Shown here piece after piece: positions 27,067 to 38,018 of a DNA stretch of 64,000 bases. The stretch comes from Rhodobacter calidifons (GTDB lineage: Bacteria > Pseudomonadota > Alphaproteobacteria > Rhodobacterales > Rhodobacteraceae), in assembly GCF_011174775.1 (NCBI RefSeq), contig NZ_JAANHS010000007.1, forward strand, positions 124,001-188,000, in the 5' to 3' direction. Numbering within the stretch: position 1 is the first letter of the stretch; every line of letters begins with the position of its first letter. The translations under genes and the position numbers were made by a program. The notes beneath the pieces were generated by a model, which worked only from the letters and a program-made list of their open reading frames with translations, was not told the DNA's origin and ran no database searches.

Positions 27067-27591
27067 TCAGTACAGGATCGAGACCCGGATGTTCTGCCAG
27101 GTCCCGTAGAAGGCGGTGACGGCGATCGAGACCATGCCGATGACCTGAAGCACCCGGCGATGCACGGTCAGCCGCCGCAAGAGCGCCTCGCCGCGGTTGG
27201 CACCGGCCGCGATCCGGCGGGATTCGCGCACGCTGGCCCAGAGGACCAGCGACAGGGGCCCCAGAAGCAGCACCAGCGCCTGGGCGAACTCGATGCCGTA
27301 ATAGAACCCCAGAAGCAGAAGCGTTGACAGCCAGAAGGCCACAAGGCCGACGACAAGAAGCGCGCCGGTGTCCATGATGTGCAGGATCCGGTTGACGTTG
27401 ATCCGCACTAGATCCTCGACATCGCCAAGCGCCTGCCCGCCTTCGCGGCGCGCGCGCTGCACCATGTCATGCGGCACACCCAGCGACCAGTGGCTGACCG
27501 AGGACCAGAGAACAGCAAGCATGATCCAGTACCAGAGATTCGAGAACGACCGGAGGTCGATCACTTCAAGCGCCGTTTCGAAGACGTCCAC
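27067..27591 (-). CDS. conserved membrane protein of Rhodobacterales
   Basis: A 174-residue integral membrane protein with about four hydrophobic segments (near residues 18-36, 76-97, 102-120 and 145-165). The opening VIDLRSFSNLWYWIMLAVLW and the motif VRINVNRILHI look like a family widespread in Rhodobacteraceae, where homologues are, as I recall, sometimes labelled a component of the SufBCD complex without experimental support. I would treat it as unknown. It precedes mfd on the same strand by 19 bp. Confidence 0.7.
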   Translation of the reverse strand: MDVFETALEVIDLRSFSNLWYWIMLAVLWSSVSHWSLGVPHDMVQRARREGGQALGDVEDLVRINVNRILHIMDTGALLVVGLVAFWLSTLLLLGFYYGIEFAQALVLLLGPLSLVLWASVRESRRIAAGANRGEALLRRLTVHRRVLQVIGMVSIAVTAFYGTWQNIRVSILY

Positions 27592-27641
27592 TCTGTCCGC
27601 TCTCCCTCGCCGAACCGCCAGCGGCCCAAGTGCCGACTTGA

Positions 27642-28718
<1,077 letters not shown>

Positions 28719-29195
28719 TCAGGTCGCGCCCGGCGCGGGTTTCTCTGCCTTCTTTTCCCACCGACCGGACTCTTCTGACCAGTACTGCGCCGCATGGCCG
28801 GCGCCGGTGATCGCCTTCCACTGGGTGCGCGCGGCGCTCAGACGATCCGGGTCATTGCCGTCGAACAGCACCCAGACCCGCTCCATCGCGGCAATCTCTG
28901 CATCAGTCGCCTCGGCCCCGTCGATCAGCGCCAGCACCCTGGCGCCATTCGTCGGCCCCCCGAGGCCCAGAAGCACCGGCTGGTCCGCGTCATGCGGCCC
29001 CCCCTCGATCCCGTGCGGCAGGAACCCTTCCGCGGCCCCCTTCAGCCAAAGCGCCTGATCCAGCCGGTCCAGCGCCGCGGGGTCAGTGCCGCGCACCATC
29101 ACGCGCCAGCCCTGAGCCAGAGCGCGCGGCGCGTTGACCGCCAGCGTGTCGGCCGGGGCCGACTGCATCAGGTGGAAGAACATCACCGTCCCCAT
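28719..29195 (-). CDS. holC: DNA polymerase III chi subunit
   Basis: Chi is a clamp-loader accessory subunit that contacts SSB. The 158 residues show MFFHLMQSAPADTL, a Walker-like WRVMVRGTDPAALDRLDQALW and FLPHG, typical of HolC. It is downstream of pepA on the same strand, the common pepA-holC order, with an 85-bp gap that contains a 9-bp hairpin. Its stop abuts the hemB stop. Confidence 0.88.
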   Translation of the reverse strand: MGTVMFFHLMQSAPADTLAVNAPRALAQGWRVMVRGTDPAALDRLDQALWLKGAAEGFLPHGIEGGPHDADQPVLLGLGGPTNGARVLALIDGAEATDAEIAAMERVWVLFDGNDPDRLSAARTQWKAITGAGHAAQYWSEESGRWEKKAEKPAPGAT

Positions 29196-29225
29196 CGTGG
29201 TCCGCCCGTCGTGCGTGTGAGACGT

Positions 29226-29255
29226 CTCCTCGCCAAGGCGCCGCCCGGCGAGGAG
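29226..29255. terminator. hairpin between pepA and holC
   Basis: CTCCTCGCC (29226-29234) and GGCGAGGAG (29247-29255) form a perfect 9-bp stem with a 12-nt GC-rich loop. No T-run follows, so it may partly terminate or stabilise rather than fully stop pepA transcripts. Confidence 0.45.
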
Positions 29256-29280
29256 CGACGCGGGACGCGCGCGCGGAGCC

Positions 29281-30753
29281 TCACCTCTCGAACCGGTCGC
29301 GGATCAGCCGGTCCAGCGCCATCACCCCCCAGCCCGTCGCTCCCTTTGGGGCCAGCGTGGAGTCGGATTTCAGCAGCGCCGTCCCGGCGATGTCCAGATG
29401 GCACCAGGGCGTCTCGGGCTTGACGAAACGTTGCAGGAACTGCGCCGCCGTGATCGCCCCGCCGTCCCGGCCGCCCACGTTCATCATGTCGGCGATGCGC
29501 GACTTCAGCTTGGCGTCATAGGCCTCGCCCAGCGGCATGCGCCAAGCGCCCTCGCCTTCCGCCTTCGCCGCCGCCAGGAAGGCGTTGCACAGATCGTCGT
29601 TGTTCGAGAAGACCCCGGTGTTCTCGTGCCCGAGCGCGATGATGATCGCCCCGGTCAGGGTGGCAAGGTCGATCATCCCCCTGGGCTTGAACCGTTCCTG
29701 CGCGTACCACATCACGTCGGCCAGAACCAGCCGGCCCTCGGCGTCGGTGTTGATGACCTCGATCGTGTCGCCCTTCATCGAGCGCACCACATCGCCGGGC
29801 CGCTGCGCGCGCCCGTCGGGCATATTCTCGACCAGGCCCACCAGCCCCACCACATTCGCCCGGGCCTTGCGCAGGGCAAGCGTCCGCATCACGCCCGCGA
29901 CCACCGCGGCCCCGCCCATGTCCATCGTCATCTCTTCCATGCCCGCCGCCGGCTTGATCGAGATGCCGCCGGTGTCGAACACCACCCCCTTGCCGACCAG
30001 CGCGAAGGGGGCCTCGCCCTTCGGCCCGCCGTGCCACTGCATCACCACCACCTTCGCGGGGCTTTCCGAGCCCTGCCCCACCCCCAGCAGCGCCCGCATG
30101 CCCAGCCGGGTCAGATCCTCTTCCTCCAGGATCTCGACATCGAGACCCAGCTCCTGCATCGCCGCAAGGCGCGCGGCGAAATCGTGGGTGGTCAGGACAT
30201 TGGCGGGTTCGTTCACCAGGTCGCGGGTGAAGAACACGCCTTCGGCCACCGCCGCCATCGGGGCGGCGGCCCGGGCCACGGCCTCGGGCCGGGCCGCCAT
30301 CAGCGTGACCGGACCGGGCACCGTCTTCTCGCCGGTCTTGTGGCTATCGAACTCATAGGCCCGCAGCGCCAGCCCGAAGGCGATGTCTGCCGCCCGCGGA
30401 TGTGCCTCGGCCAGGACCAGAGAGCCCGCCGCGCCATGCGTCTTGCCGACCGCTGCGCCGGCCTTTCGGGCCTGGGCCTGATCGGCCTTCTTCGGCAGGC
30501 GGATCAGCTGCACCGCCTCGGCCGCGATCCCCGGGGGGAAGGCCAGGTCCAGCGCCTCGCCCGGCTTGAGCTTGCCAAAGGCCTCTGACGCCGCCGCCCG
30601 GCCAAGCGCGCCCTTCGTCAGGCGGTCCAGCCGCCGGAAGGCCGGGCTGGCCGGCTGGCCGGGCTCGCTCAGCACGGCGATGCGGCCCTTCTGGCCGGCA
30701 AGGGCCGCAAGATCGGTGGCCTGGAACTGGATCGGCAGGGGTTTCGGCATCAT
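29281..30753 (-). CDS. pepA: leucyl aminopeptidase (M17)
   Basis: A hexameric dimetal aminopeptidase that releases N-terminal leucine and other residues; PepA can also bind DNA. The 490 residues have an N-terminal regulatory domain and the catalytic motifs VGKGVVFDTGGISIKPAAGM, KARANVVGLVGLVENMPDG and the signature VINTDAEGRLVLADVMWY. A second ATG follows immediately and could also be the start. Divergent from lptF with 147 bp between. Confidence 0.96.
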   Translation of the reverse strand: MMPKPLPIQFQATDLAALAGQKGRIAVLSEPGQPASPAFRRLDRLTKGALGRAAASEAFGKLKPGEALDLAFPPGIAAEAVQLIRLPKKADQAQARKAGAAVGKTHGAAGSLVLAEAHPRAADIAFGLALRAYEFDSHKTGEKTVPGPVTLMAARPEAVARAAAPMAAVAEGVFFTRDLVNEPANVLTTHDFAARLAAMQELGLDVEILEEEDLTRLGMRALLGVGQGSESPAKVVVMQWHGGPKGEAPFALVGKGVVFDTGGISIKPAAGMEEMTMDMGGAAVVAGVMRTLALRKARANVVGLVGLVENMPDGRAQRPGDVVRSMKGDTIEVINTDAEGRLVLADVMWYAQERFKPRGMIDLATLTGAIIIALGHENTGVFSNNDDLCNAFLAAAKAEGEGAWRMPLGEAYDAKLKSRIADMMNVGGRDGGAITAAQFLQRFVKPETPWCHLDIAGTALLKSDSTLAPKGATGWGVMALDRLIRDRFER

Positions 30754-30900
30754 GCGCTCTTTCGTCAGGGTGAAGATCCGGCCTCGGCGGCCGCTTGCCG
30801 GGAGGCTACAGCCCGTCGCCCGCCTTGGCCAGATAGCAGTTTTCGCCGCCGGGGAATTCCGTTAGGGTCCGCCCAAGATGTAGTAGGGGCCGGGTCGGGC

Positions 30901-32013
30901 GTGTCCAGATTCGACAGATATCTCTTGTCGCAACTCCTCGCGCTGTTTGGCTTTTTTGCCCTGGTGCTGGTCGCGGTCTATTGGGTGAACCGGGCGGTCG
31001 GGCTGTTCGACCAGCTGATCGGCGACGGGCAGTCGGCGCTGGTGTTCCTGGAATTCTCGATCCTGACCCTGCCCAATGCGATCCGTCTGGTCCTGCCGGT
31101 GGCCGCCTTCGCCGCGACAGTCTATGTGACCAACCGGCTGATGCAGGAAAGCGAGCTCGTGGTGATGCAGGCCACCGGCTTTTCCGCCTTCCGCCTGGCG
31201 CGGCCGGTTCTCTACTTCGGGCTGACCGTGATGGTCATGCAACTTGTGCTGACCAATGTGCTGGTCCCGGCAAGCCAGCGCATCCTGAGCGAGCGGTCCG
31301 CCGAGATTTCGCGCAATGTCACCGCGCGCTTCCTGAACGCGGGGCAGTTCATGCATCCCGCCGCTGGCGTCACGCTCTACATCCGCGAGATCAGCCCGAA
31401 CGGCGAGCTTCTGGACCTGTTCCTCGCGGACGAACGTGCGCCGGGCGAGCGCGCGATCCATTCGGCGCGCAAGGCCTTTCTCGTGCGCGGAGAGACGGCG
31501 CCGAAACTGGTGATGGTCAACGGTTCGACCCAGACGCTCAGCCGCGAGGGTGACCGGTTGTCGGTGACGCGCTTTGCCGATTTCACCCTGGATCTCGCCG
31601 GGCTCGTCCCGGCGGGCGGGGCGGGTCGGATCGCGCTGAATGCGGTGCCGACGCGGCTGCTGCTGGAGGCGGGGCCCGAGACGCAGGCCGCGACGGGGGC
31701 AAGCCTGGCGCAGTTGCTGGAAGAGGGCCATTCCCGGCTGGCTGCGCCGCTTCTGGCTGTCGCCGCCCCGCTGATCGGCTTTGCCGCGCTGATGCTGGGC
31801 AGTTTCTCGCGCTTCGGTCTGTGGCGGCAGATGGCGCTGGCGGTCGGGCTTCTGATTGCGCTGCAACTGGTCTGGACCTGGGCCGGCAGCGCAGCCATCG
31901 CGCAGGCTTCGGCCTGGCCCGCGCTCTACCTGGCGCCGGTTGCCGGACTGGCAACCGCGGCGGGCCTCTTGTGGCAGGCGCAGCGACCGCGGCGACAGAG
32001 GGCCACGGCATGA
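30901..32013 (+). CDS. lptF: LPS export ABC transporter permease LptF
   Basis: Inner-membrane subunit of the LptB2FG pump that extracts lipopolysaccharide and hands it to LptC/LptA. The 370 residues show the YjgP/YjgQ plan: three N-terminal helices with LLSQLLALFGFFALVLVAVY, a periplasmic beta-jellyroll (about 130-250) and three C-terminal helices. It starts at GTG 30901, and its TGA overlaps the ATG of lptG. It is the first gene of an outer-membrane biogenesis operon running to pdxA. Confidence 0.93.
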   Translation: MSRFDRYLLSQLLALFGFFALVLVAVYWVNRAVGLFDQLIGDGQSALVFLEFSILTLPNAIRLVLPVAAFAATVYVTNRLMQESELVVMQATGFSAFRLARPVLYFGLTVMVMQLVLTNVLVPASQRILSERSAEISRNVTARFLNAGQFMHPAAGVTLYIREISPNGELLDLFLADERAPGERAIHSARKAFLVRGETAPKLVMVNGSTQTLSREGDRLSVTRFADFTLDLAGLVPAGGAGRIALNAVPTRLLLEAGPETQAATGASLAQLLEEGHSRLAAPLLAVAAPLIGFAALMLGSFSRFGLWRQMALAVGLLIALQLVWTWAGSAAIAQASAWPALYLAPVAGLATAAGLLWQAQRPRRQRATA

Positions 32014-33107
32014 CGCTGAACCTCTACATCGCGCGGCGGTTTCTGGGGACGGTCGGCCGGGTCTTCCTGATCTTCTTCGCCATCCTGTTCCTGATTGACA
32101 TGATCGAACAGTTGCGCCGCTTTTCCGATGCCGGGATCGGGCTGTCGGGGGCGGCCGAGATGTCGCTGCTCAGCGTGCCCGAAACGCTGTATCGCATCCT
32201 GCCGCTGATCATGGTGATGGGGGCCATCGCCAATTTCCTGGGGCTTGCGCGGTCGTCCGAACTGGTGGTGGTGCGGGCGGCGGGGCGGTCGGGGCTGCAT
32301 TTCCTGATGACGCCGCTTCTGGTGTCGGTGGTTCTTGGACTGCTCGCGGTCGCGCTGTTCAACCCGCTGGTCGCGGCCACGTCCAAGGCCTATGACGACC
32401 GCCGCTCCGAACTCAGCCAGGGCGGGCGTTCGGTGCTGTCGATCGCCGATACCGGCCTGTGGCTGCGCCAGGGGTCCGAGGACGGCCAGACCGTGATCCA
32501 GGCGGCGCGGTCTAACCTGGACGGGACCGAGCTTTTCGGCGTGACCTTTGTCGGCTTCCGCTTCGACGGCACCCCCGGCAAGCGGGTCGAAGCCCGGACC
32601 GCCCGGCTGCTGGAAGGCGCCTGGGAGCTGACCGGCACCAAGAGCTGGGACCTGACCAGCCCGAACCCGGAACTGACGGCGGTGGTCGATCCCGGTCCGG
32701 TCGCCCTGCCCTCGGACCTGACGCCCGAGCGGATCCGCGACAGTTTCGGCACGCCCTCGGCCATCGGCTTCTGGGACCTGCCGCGCTACATCGGTGATCT
32801 TGAACGCGCCGGCTTCTCGGCCAGGGCCTACAAGCTTTGGTACCAGATGGAACTTGCCCTGCCGCTGCTGATGGCGGCGATGGTGCTGGTGGCCGCGGGC
32901 TTCACCATGCGCCATGTGCGCTTTGGCGGCACCGGGCGCATGGTGCTTTATGCCCTTCTGGCGGGCTTCGGCTTCTACTTCCTGCGCAACTTCGCCCAGG
33001 CCCTTGGCGACAGCGGGCAGATCCCGGTATCGCTGGCCGCCTGGAGCCCGCCGGTCGCAGCCGTCATGCTGTCGCTGGGCCTGCTTCTGCATCTCGAGGA
33101 CGGCTGA
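32010..33107 (+). CDS. lptG: LPS export ABC transporter permease LptG
   Basis: Partner of LptF in the LPS extraction pump. The 365 residues have the same six-helix plus periplasmic jellyroll layout: IARRFLGTVGRVFLIFFAIL at the N-terminus and the coupling helix region around LGLARSSELVVVRAAGRSG. ATG 32010 overlaps the lptF stop. One base separates its stop from the lptD ATG. Confidence 0.94.
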   Translation: MTLNLYIARRFLGTVGRVFLIFFAILFLIDMIEQLRRFSDAGIGLSGAAEMSLLSVPETLYRILPLIMVMGAIANFLGLARSSELVVVRAAGRSGLHFLMTPLLVSVVLGLLAVALFNPLVAATSKAYDDRRSELSQGGRSVLSIADTGLWLRQGSEDGQTVIQAARSNLDGTELFGVTFVGFRFDGTPGKRVEARTARLLEGAWELTGTKSWDLTSPNPELTAVVDPGPVALPSDLTPERIRDSFGTPSAIGFWDLPRYIGDLERAGFSARAYKLWYQMELALPLLMAAMVLVAAGFTMRHVRFGGTGRMVLYALLAGFGFYFLRNFAQALGDSGQIPVSLAAWSPPVAAVMLSLGLLLHLEDG

Positions 33108-33108
33108 G

Positions 33109-35250
33109 ATGCGCCGGCTTCTGATCCTTTTCGCCGCACTTGCCGCCTTCGCCCTGCCCGCGCTGGCGCAGGACCGCGCGACGCTGGTCTCGGACAGCCT
33201 GCGGATCACCGGCGACACGCGGCTGATCGCCGAGGGCAATGTCGAGGTCTTCTTCAAGGGCCGCCGTCTGAAGGCCAGCCGGATCGTGTTCGACCAGCAG
33301 ACCGACCGGCTGGAGATCTCCGGCCCCATCGTGCTGACCGAGGAAACCGGCCAGACCCTGATCCTGGCCAGCCAGGCGGAGCTGGCGGCCGATCTGTCCG
33401 AAGGCATCCTGTCCAGCGCGCGGCTGGTGCTGAACCAGCAGCTGCAACTGGCCGCCAACCGCATGGTGCGGGTCGCGGGGCGCTACACGGCGCTGCAAAG
33501 CGTCGCCGCCTCGTCCTGCAAGGTCTGCGAAGGCGATCCGACGCCGCTGTGGGAAATCCGTGCCCGCCGGGTCGTGCATGACGAGGAGGCGCGGCAGATC
33601 TACTTCGACCGCGCCCAGTTCCGGCTGGCCGGGGTGCCGGTCTTCTACATCCCGCGCCTCAGGATGCCCGATCCGACCCTGAAACGCGCCACCGGCTTCC
33701 TGATGCCCGGCATCCGCACGACCTCGGACCTCGGGACCGGGATCAGGCTGCCCTATTTCATCGTGATCGGGAAATCCGCCGACCTGACGCTGACGCCCTA
33801 TCTGACGGCCCGGCAGTCGCAGACCCTGGGCCTGCGCTATCGCCAGGCCTTCGCCACGGGGCTGATCGAGGCGACCGGCTCGGTCACGCGCGACCGGCTG
33901 TTCCCGGGCGAGACGCGCGGCTATCTGCGCCTTCAGGGGTCTTTCGCCCTGCCCCGGCGGTTCATGCTGACCTTCGACGGCCAGACCGTGAGCGATCCGG
34001 CCTACATGCTGGATTACGGTCTCGGCAACGCCGACCGCCTGGACAGCCGGATCGAGATCAGGCGCACCCGGCGCAACGAACATATCGCGGCGCGCATCAT
34101 CAGCTTTCAGACCCTGCGCGAGGATGAAAGCGACAGTTCGATCCCCTCGCTGGTCGCGGACCTGACCTTTCACCGCCGCTTCTCGCTAGGCCCGCTGGGC
34201 GGGGAAGGCGGCCTCAGGCTGCAAACGCACAACCAGTATCGCAGCTCGAACGACCCCTTCGACGGGCCGGACAGCGACGACATTCCCGATGGCCGCGACA
34301 TCGGCCGGATCTCGGCCCGGATCGACTGGCGGCGCAGTTTCGTCCTGCCTGCGGGGATCGAGGCCACCGTCCTCGGCGAAGCGACGGCGGACGCCTACAC
34401 GATCACCGATGACGCGACCTATGCCGGCAGCACCACGCGCACCCATGCCGCGGCGGGTGCGGAGCTGCGCTGGCCCTGGGTCAAGGCAGGTAGCGGCGGC
34501 GCGACCCATGTGATCGAGCCGGTGGTGCAGCTGATCTACGCCACGAAGCCCGCCGAGACGATCCCCAACGAGGATTCCGCCCTGGTCGAGTTCGACGAGG
34601 CCAGCCTCTTCGCGCTGGACCGCTTCCCCGGATCGGATGCCGTGGAACGCGGCACCCGGGCCAATATCGGGATCGGCTGGACCCGGCACGATCCCGCGGG
34701 CTGGTCGTTGGGTGTCACCCTCGGGCGGGTGATCCGCAAGGCCGATCTTGGCCAGTTCGGCCCGGGCTCGGGATTTGCGGGGGCGCGGTCCGACTGGCTG
34801 GCGGCGGCCAACCTGACCCTGGCAGACGGGCTGGCTCTGACCGGACGGCTGGTGCTGGACGACGATCTGAGCCTGACCAAGGCCGAGGCGCGCCTGGCGC
34901 TGAACGGTCCGAAAACCGCGCTGGCCACCTCGCTGATCTGGGCGGTGCGCGACCTTCTGGAGAACCGGCCCGACCCGACCCGCGAAATCACCTTCGACGC
35001 GCGCCGGCGCGTGACCCCGAACTGGACCGCCAATTTCTCGGGCCGCTACGATTTCGTGGCCGACCGCGGCACCGTCGCGGGCCTGGGTCTGGGGTTCCAG
35101 AACGAATGCGTTCGGCTTGATGTTTCCCTCTCGCGTCGCTTCACGTCCTCGACTAGTGTGAACCCGACGACCGATTTCGAACTGTCGCTGGACCTGATCG
35201 GGTTCGGCGGCGGTGCAACAGCGGGTCCGGCGCGCAGTTGCCGGCAATAG
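33109..35250 (+). CDS. lptD: LPS-assembly outer membrane protein LptD
   Basis: The outer-membrane translocon that inserts LPS into the outer leaflet together with LptE. The 713 residues begin with a signal peptide (LLILFAALAAFALPALA, cleavage near residue 21) and an OstA/LptA-like jellyroll (SLRITGDTRLIAEGNVEVFF). The conserved GGKKLK-type position reads FRLAGVPVFYIPRLRMPDP, followed by a long beta-barrel. Cysteines occur in SSCKVCEGDP, and one near the end lies in NECVRLDVSLSRRF, consistent with the disulfides needed for LptD maturation. Confidence 0.93.
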   Translation: MRRLLILFAALAAFALPALAQDRATLVSDSLRITGDTRLIAEGNVEVFFKGRRLKASRIVFDQQTDRLEISGPIVLTEETGQTLILASQAELAADLSEGILSSARLVLNQQLQLAANRMVRVAGRYTALQSVAASSCKVCEGDPTPLWEIRARRVVHDEEARQIYFDRAQFRLAGVPVFYIPRLRMPDPTLKRATGFLMPGIRTTSDLGTGIRLPYFIVIGKSADLTLTPYLTARQSQTLGLRYRQAFATGLIEATGSVTRDRLFPGETRGYLRLQGSFALPRRFMLTFDGQTVSDPAYMLDYGLGNADRLDSRIEIRRTRRNEHIAARIISFQTLREDESDSSIPSLVADLTFHRRFSLGPLGGEGGLRLQTHNQYRSSNDPFDGPDSDDIPDGRDIGRISARIDWRRSFVLPAGIEATVLGEATADAYTITDDATYAGSTTRTHAAAGAELRWPWVKAGSGGATHVIEPVVQLIYATKPAETIPNEDSALVEFDEASLFALDRFPGSDAVERGTRANIGIGWTRHDPAGWSLGVTLGRVIRKADLGQFGPGSGFAGARSDWLAAANLTLADGLALTGRLVLDDDLSLTKAEARLALNGPKTALATSLIWAVRDLLENRPDPTREITFDARRRVTPNWTANFSGRYDFVADRGTVAGLGLGFQNECVRLDVSLSRRFTSSTSVNPTTDFELSLDLIGFGGGATAGPARSCRQ

Positions 35251-35321
35251 GCGCGATGGAAACGGGACGGCGGTACGGGCGGGCCCCAGACCCGCAGGAT
35301 TGAGGAAGAGCGGCGGAAGCG

Positions 35322-36524
35322 ATGCTGATTTCGGTTCTGAAACGACAGGCGGCCGCGGTCGCCCTTGGCCTGGCCCTGACCTTTCCGGTCCTGGCGCAGG
35401 ATCTGTTCACGCCCCGGCTGTATGTCAACGACCGGGTCATCACCAACTACGAGGTCGCGCAGCGCGCCCTCTTCCTGCGCGTCCTGCGCGCCCCCGGCAA
35501 CCCCGAGGAAGAGGCGCTGAAGGCGCTGATCGAGGACCGCCTGCGCCAGACCGAGGCCAAGCGCCTGGGGCTGAAGCTGTCGGACGACGAGGTGATGCGC
35601 GGCATGACCGAATTCGCCTCTCGCGCGAACCTGTCGGCCGAGGAATTCGTGGCCGAACTGGGCAAGGCCGGGATCGCCGCCGAGACCTTCCGCGATTTCG
35701 TCTCGGCCGGCCTCCTGTGGCGCCAGGCGGTGCGGGCGCGTTTCCTGGGCCAGGTTCCGATCAGCGAGCTTGACGTGGATCGCGCGCTGGAAGCCGCGAC
35801 CCGCCCCCGCGCGTTGCGGGTGCTGGCCAGCGAGCTGGTCATCCCCGCCCCCGAGGGGCAGGAGGACGCCGCCATGGCCCGGGCGCAGGAATTGTCCGAC
35901 ACGCTCAGGGGCGAGGCTGCCTTTGCCGCAGCTGCACGGCGTTTCTCGGCCGCGCCCTCGGCCGGGGCGGGCGGGCGGCTGGACTGGCTGCCGCTGGCGA
36001 ACCTGCCTGCGGCGATTGCCGGGAAGCTTCTGGCGCTGGATGCCGGCGAGGTCTCGGACCCGATCGCGGTCCCGGGTGCGGTGGTGCTGTTCCTCTTGCG
36101 CGATGTGGCCATGGACACCAAGGCCGAGCCGATCGCGGTCAGCGTCGAATGGGCCGAGTTTCTGGTGCCCGACGATGCCGCCCAGATCGCGAAGATCCGC
36201 GCAGCCGCCGACAGCTGCACCGATCTCTACGCCCAGGCGAGGGGCCTGCCCGAGGACCGGCTGACCGTCACCAAGTCGGGTCTCGACCAGGTGCCGGGCG
36301 ACGTGGCGCTGGAACTGGCGCGGCTGGATCCCGGCGAGGTCTCGACCGCGCTCACCCGTGGCGGCTTCCGGCGGTTCCTGATGCTTTGCGGCCGCGAGGC
36401 GGTGGTCGAGCCGCCCCCGACCCGCGACCAGATCCGCGAGCGGGTGATCAACCAGAAGCTTGAAGGCATGGCCGAGGGCTACATGGAGGAACTCCGCTCC
36501 GCCGCGATCATCCGCGAACCGTGA
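35322..36524 (+). CDS. surA: SurA-like periplasmic peptidylprolyl isomerase
   Basis: Periplasmic chaperone for outer-membrane proteins such as LptD. The 400 residues have a signal peptide (AAAVALGLALTFPVLAQ), a SurA N-terminal domain with VNDRVITNYEVAQRALFL, and one parvulin-like rotamase domain at about 165-265 ([29 protein letters not shown]). The C-terminal half is diverged, so only one active rotamase is apparent. It lies 71 bp after lptD, and its TGA overlaps the pdxA GTG. Confidence 0.87.
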   Translation: MLISVLKRQAAAVALGLALTFPVLAQDLFTPRLYVNDRVITNYEVAQRALFLRVLRAPGNPEEEALKALIEDRLRQTEAKRLGLKLSDDEVMRGMTEFASRANLSAEEFVAELGKAGIAAETFRDFVSAGLLWRQAVRARFLGQVPISELDVDRALEAATRPRALRVLASELVIPAPEGQEDAAMARAQELSDTLRGEAAFAAAARRFSAAPSAGAGGRLDWLPLANLPAAIAGKLLALDAGEVSDPIAVPGAVVLFLLRDVAMDTKAEPIAVSVEWAEFLVPDDAAQIAKIRAAADSCTDLYAQARGLPEDRLTVTKSGLDQVPGDVALELARLDPGEVSTALTRGGFRRFLMLCGREAVVEPPPTRDQIRERVINQKLEGMAEGYMEELRSAAIIREP

Positions 36525-37474
36525 GCGATACGATCCTTCTGACCTGCGGCGATCCCTCCGGCATCGGCCCCGAGATCGCCGCGAAGGCCTGGGCTTCGGG
36601 TGCGCGTTTCGTCTGGATCGGCGATCCCCGCCATCTGCCGCCAGGAACCTCATGGCGCACCGTGGCCGAGGGCGAGGCGCCGGGTGAGGGGCCATTGGCC
36701 GTGCTGGTGCAGGACTTCGCCGCCCCCGCATCGCCCGGCCGCCCCGACCCGGCCAATGCGCCCGGGGTGGTGGCTGCCATAGACCGCGCGGTGCGGCTGG
36801 TCAGGGCCGGCAAGGCAGCGGCGATCTGTACCGGGCCGATCAACAAGAAGGCCCTGAAGGACGGCGCCGGTTTCGCCTTTCCGGGCCATACCGAGTATCT
36901 GGCGCATCTGGCCGGGGTGGATCGCGTGGTGATGATGCTGGCCTGCCCTGGCCTGCGCGTGGTGCCCGCCACGATCCACATTCCACTGTCCGAAGTCCCC
37001 GCCGCCCTGACCGAAGAGCTTCTGGAAGCGACGATCCGGATCACGCATGCCGGGCTGGTCCGCGATTTCGGGCTGGCCGCCCCCCGGATCGCCGTGGCCG
37101 GGCTCAACCCTCATGCCGGCGAGGGCGGGGCGATGGGCTGGGAGGAGGAGCGGATGATCCGCCCGCTGATCCGGCGCCTGGCGAACGAAGGCATGGCCAT
37201 CTCCGGCCCCTGGCCCGCCGACACGCTGTTTCATGCCGCCGCCCGCGCCCGCCATGATGTGGCGGTCTGCGCTTATCACGACCAGGCGCTGATCCCGATC
37301 AAGACCATCGACTTTGCCGGCGGGGTGAATGTCACGCTCGGCCTGCCCTTCGTGCGCACCTCGCCCGATCACGGCACCGCCTACGACATCGCCGGCCAGG
37401 GCCGCGCCGACCCCTCCAGCCTGATCGCCGCGCTGCGGATGGCGCGGGACATGGCCGCCGCCCGTCGCGCCTAG
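36521..37474 (+). CDS. pdxA: 4-hydroxythreonine-4-phosphate dehydrogenase
   Basis: Pyridoxal-phosphate synthesis enzyme that oxidises 4-phosphohydroxy-L-threonine. The 317 residues carry LTCGDPSGIGPEIAAK at the N-terminus, CTGPINKKALKDGAGFAFPGHTEYLA (two pieces of the substrate loop), and the metal-binding histidines in GLNPHAGEGG and AYHDQALIPIKTI. GTG 36521 overlaps the surA stop. In many proteobacteria rsmA (ksgA) comes next; here a convergent PIN gene follows instead, with a 4-bp overlap of the stops. Confidence 0.95.
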   Translation: MSDTILLTCGDPSGIGPEIAAKAWASGARFVWIGDPRHLPPGTSWRTVAEGEAPGEGPLAVLVQDFAAPASPGRPDPANAPGVVAAIDRAVRLVRAGKAAAICTGPINKKALKDGAGFAFPGHTEYLAHLAGVDRVVMMLACPGLRVVPATIHIPLSEVPAALTEELLEATIRITHAGLVRDFGLAAPRIAVAGLNPHAGEGGAMGWEEERMIRPLIRRLANEGMAISGPWPADTLFHAAARARHDVAVCAYHDQALIPIKTIDFAGGVNVTLGLPFVRTSPDHGTAYDIAGQGRADPSSLIAALRMARDMAAARRA

Positions 37475-38013
37475 GCACCCATCGCCTTCGCCAGCCGAAA
37501 CAGCCGGGCGCGCTTCAACAGCGCCTTCAAGGCGACCGGCTGGCCCGAGATCGCCTCGGCCTTCGCCCGCACCGCCTCGACGATCCCGGCCATTGCTTCG
37601 GGATGGCGCGACTGCAACTCCCACAGGAACCCGTCCGGGTCGCGCCGGGTGATGCCTTCGGCCGCCAGCACATGGCCGGGAAAATCCTGCGCATTGAAGG
37701 TCACGATGGCATCTGCGCCGCTGGCGATGGCGCTGGCCAGGACATGCCGGTCGTTGGGGTCCGGCAGGACCAGCCGCGCCTCGATCTCGGGGTGATCGCG
37801 CACCAGGCCGCGCGGAAAAGCCGCCCTGAAGGCCGCCGCCTCGCCCGCCGCGATGGTCGGCGCCTCGGCGCCCAGCTTCGCCGTCGCCAGCACCCATTCG
37901 CGCAGGATGCGCTCGGAGACGACGGGCTGGAACAGGCCCGCAGCCCCTGCGCCCTGGAGGATTTCCCGCAGGACCGTGGGATACAGCACGCAGGCGTCCA
38001 GCACCGCCTTCAT
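37471..38013 (-). CDS. PIN-domain ribonuclease-like protein
   Basis: A 180-residue PIN-fold protein. The first acidic residue is in KAVLDACVLYPTVLREIL, a second acidic cluster is DPNDRHVLASAIASGADAIVTFN, and QDFP follows, the usual order of the metal-binding site. Such proteins are often VapC-type toxins, but no antitoxin gene is adjacent. It is downstream of the RlmI-like gene; a TTG at 38022 would overlap that gene's TGA, while ATG 38013 follows it by 5 bp. Nuclease activity is inferred. Confidence 0.75.
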   Translation of the reverse strand: MKAVLDACVLYPTVLREILQGAGAAGLFQPVVSERILREWVLATAKLGAEAPTIAAGEAAAFRAAFPRGLVRDHPEIEARLVLPDPNDRHVLASAIASGADAIVTFNAQDFPGHVLAAEGITRRDPDGFLWELQSRHPEAMAGIVEAVRAKAEAISGQPVALKALLKRARLFRLAKAMGA

Positions 38014-38018
38014 CGGGC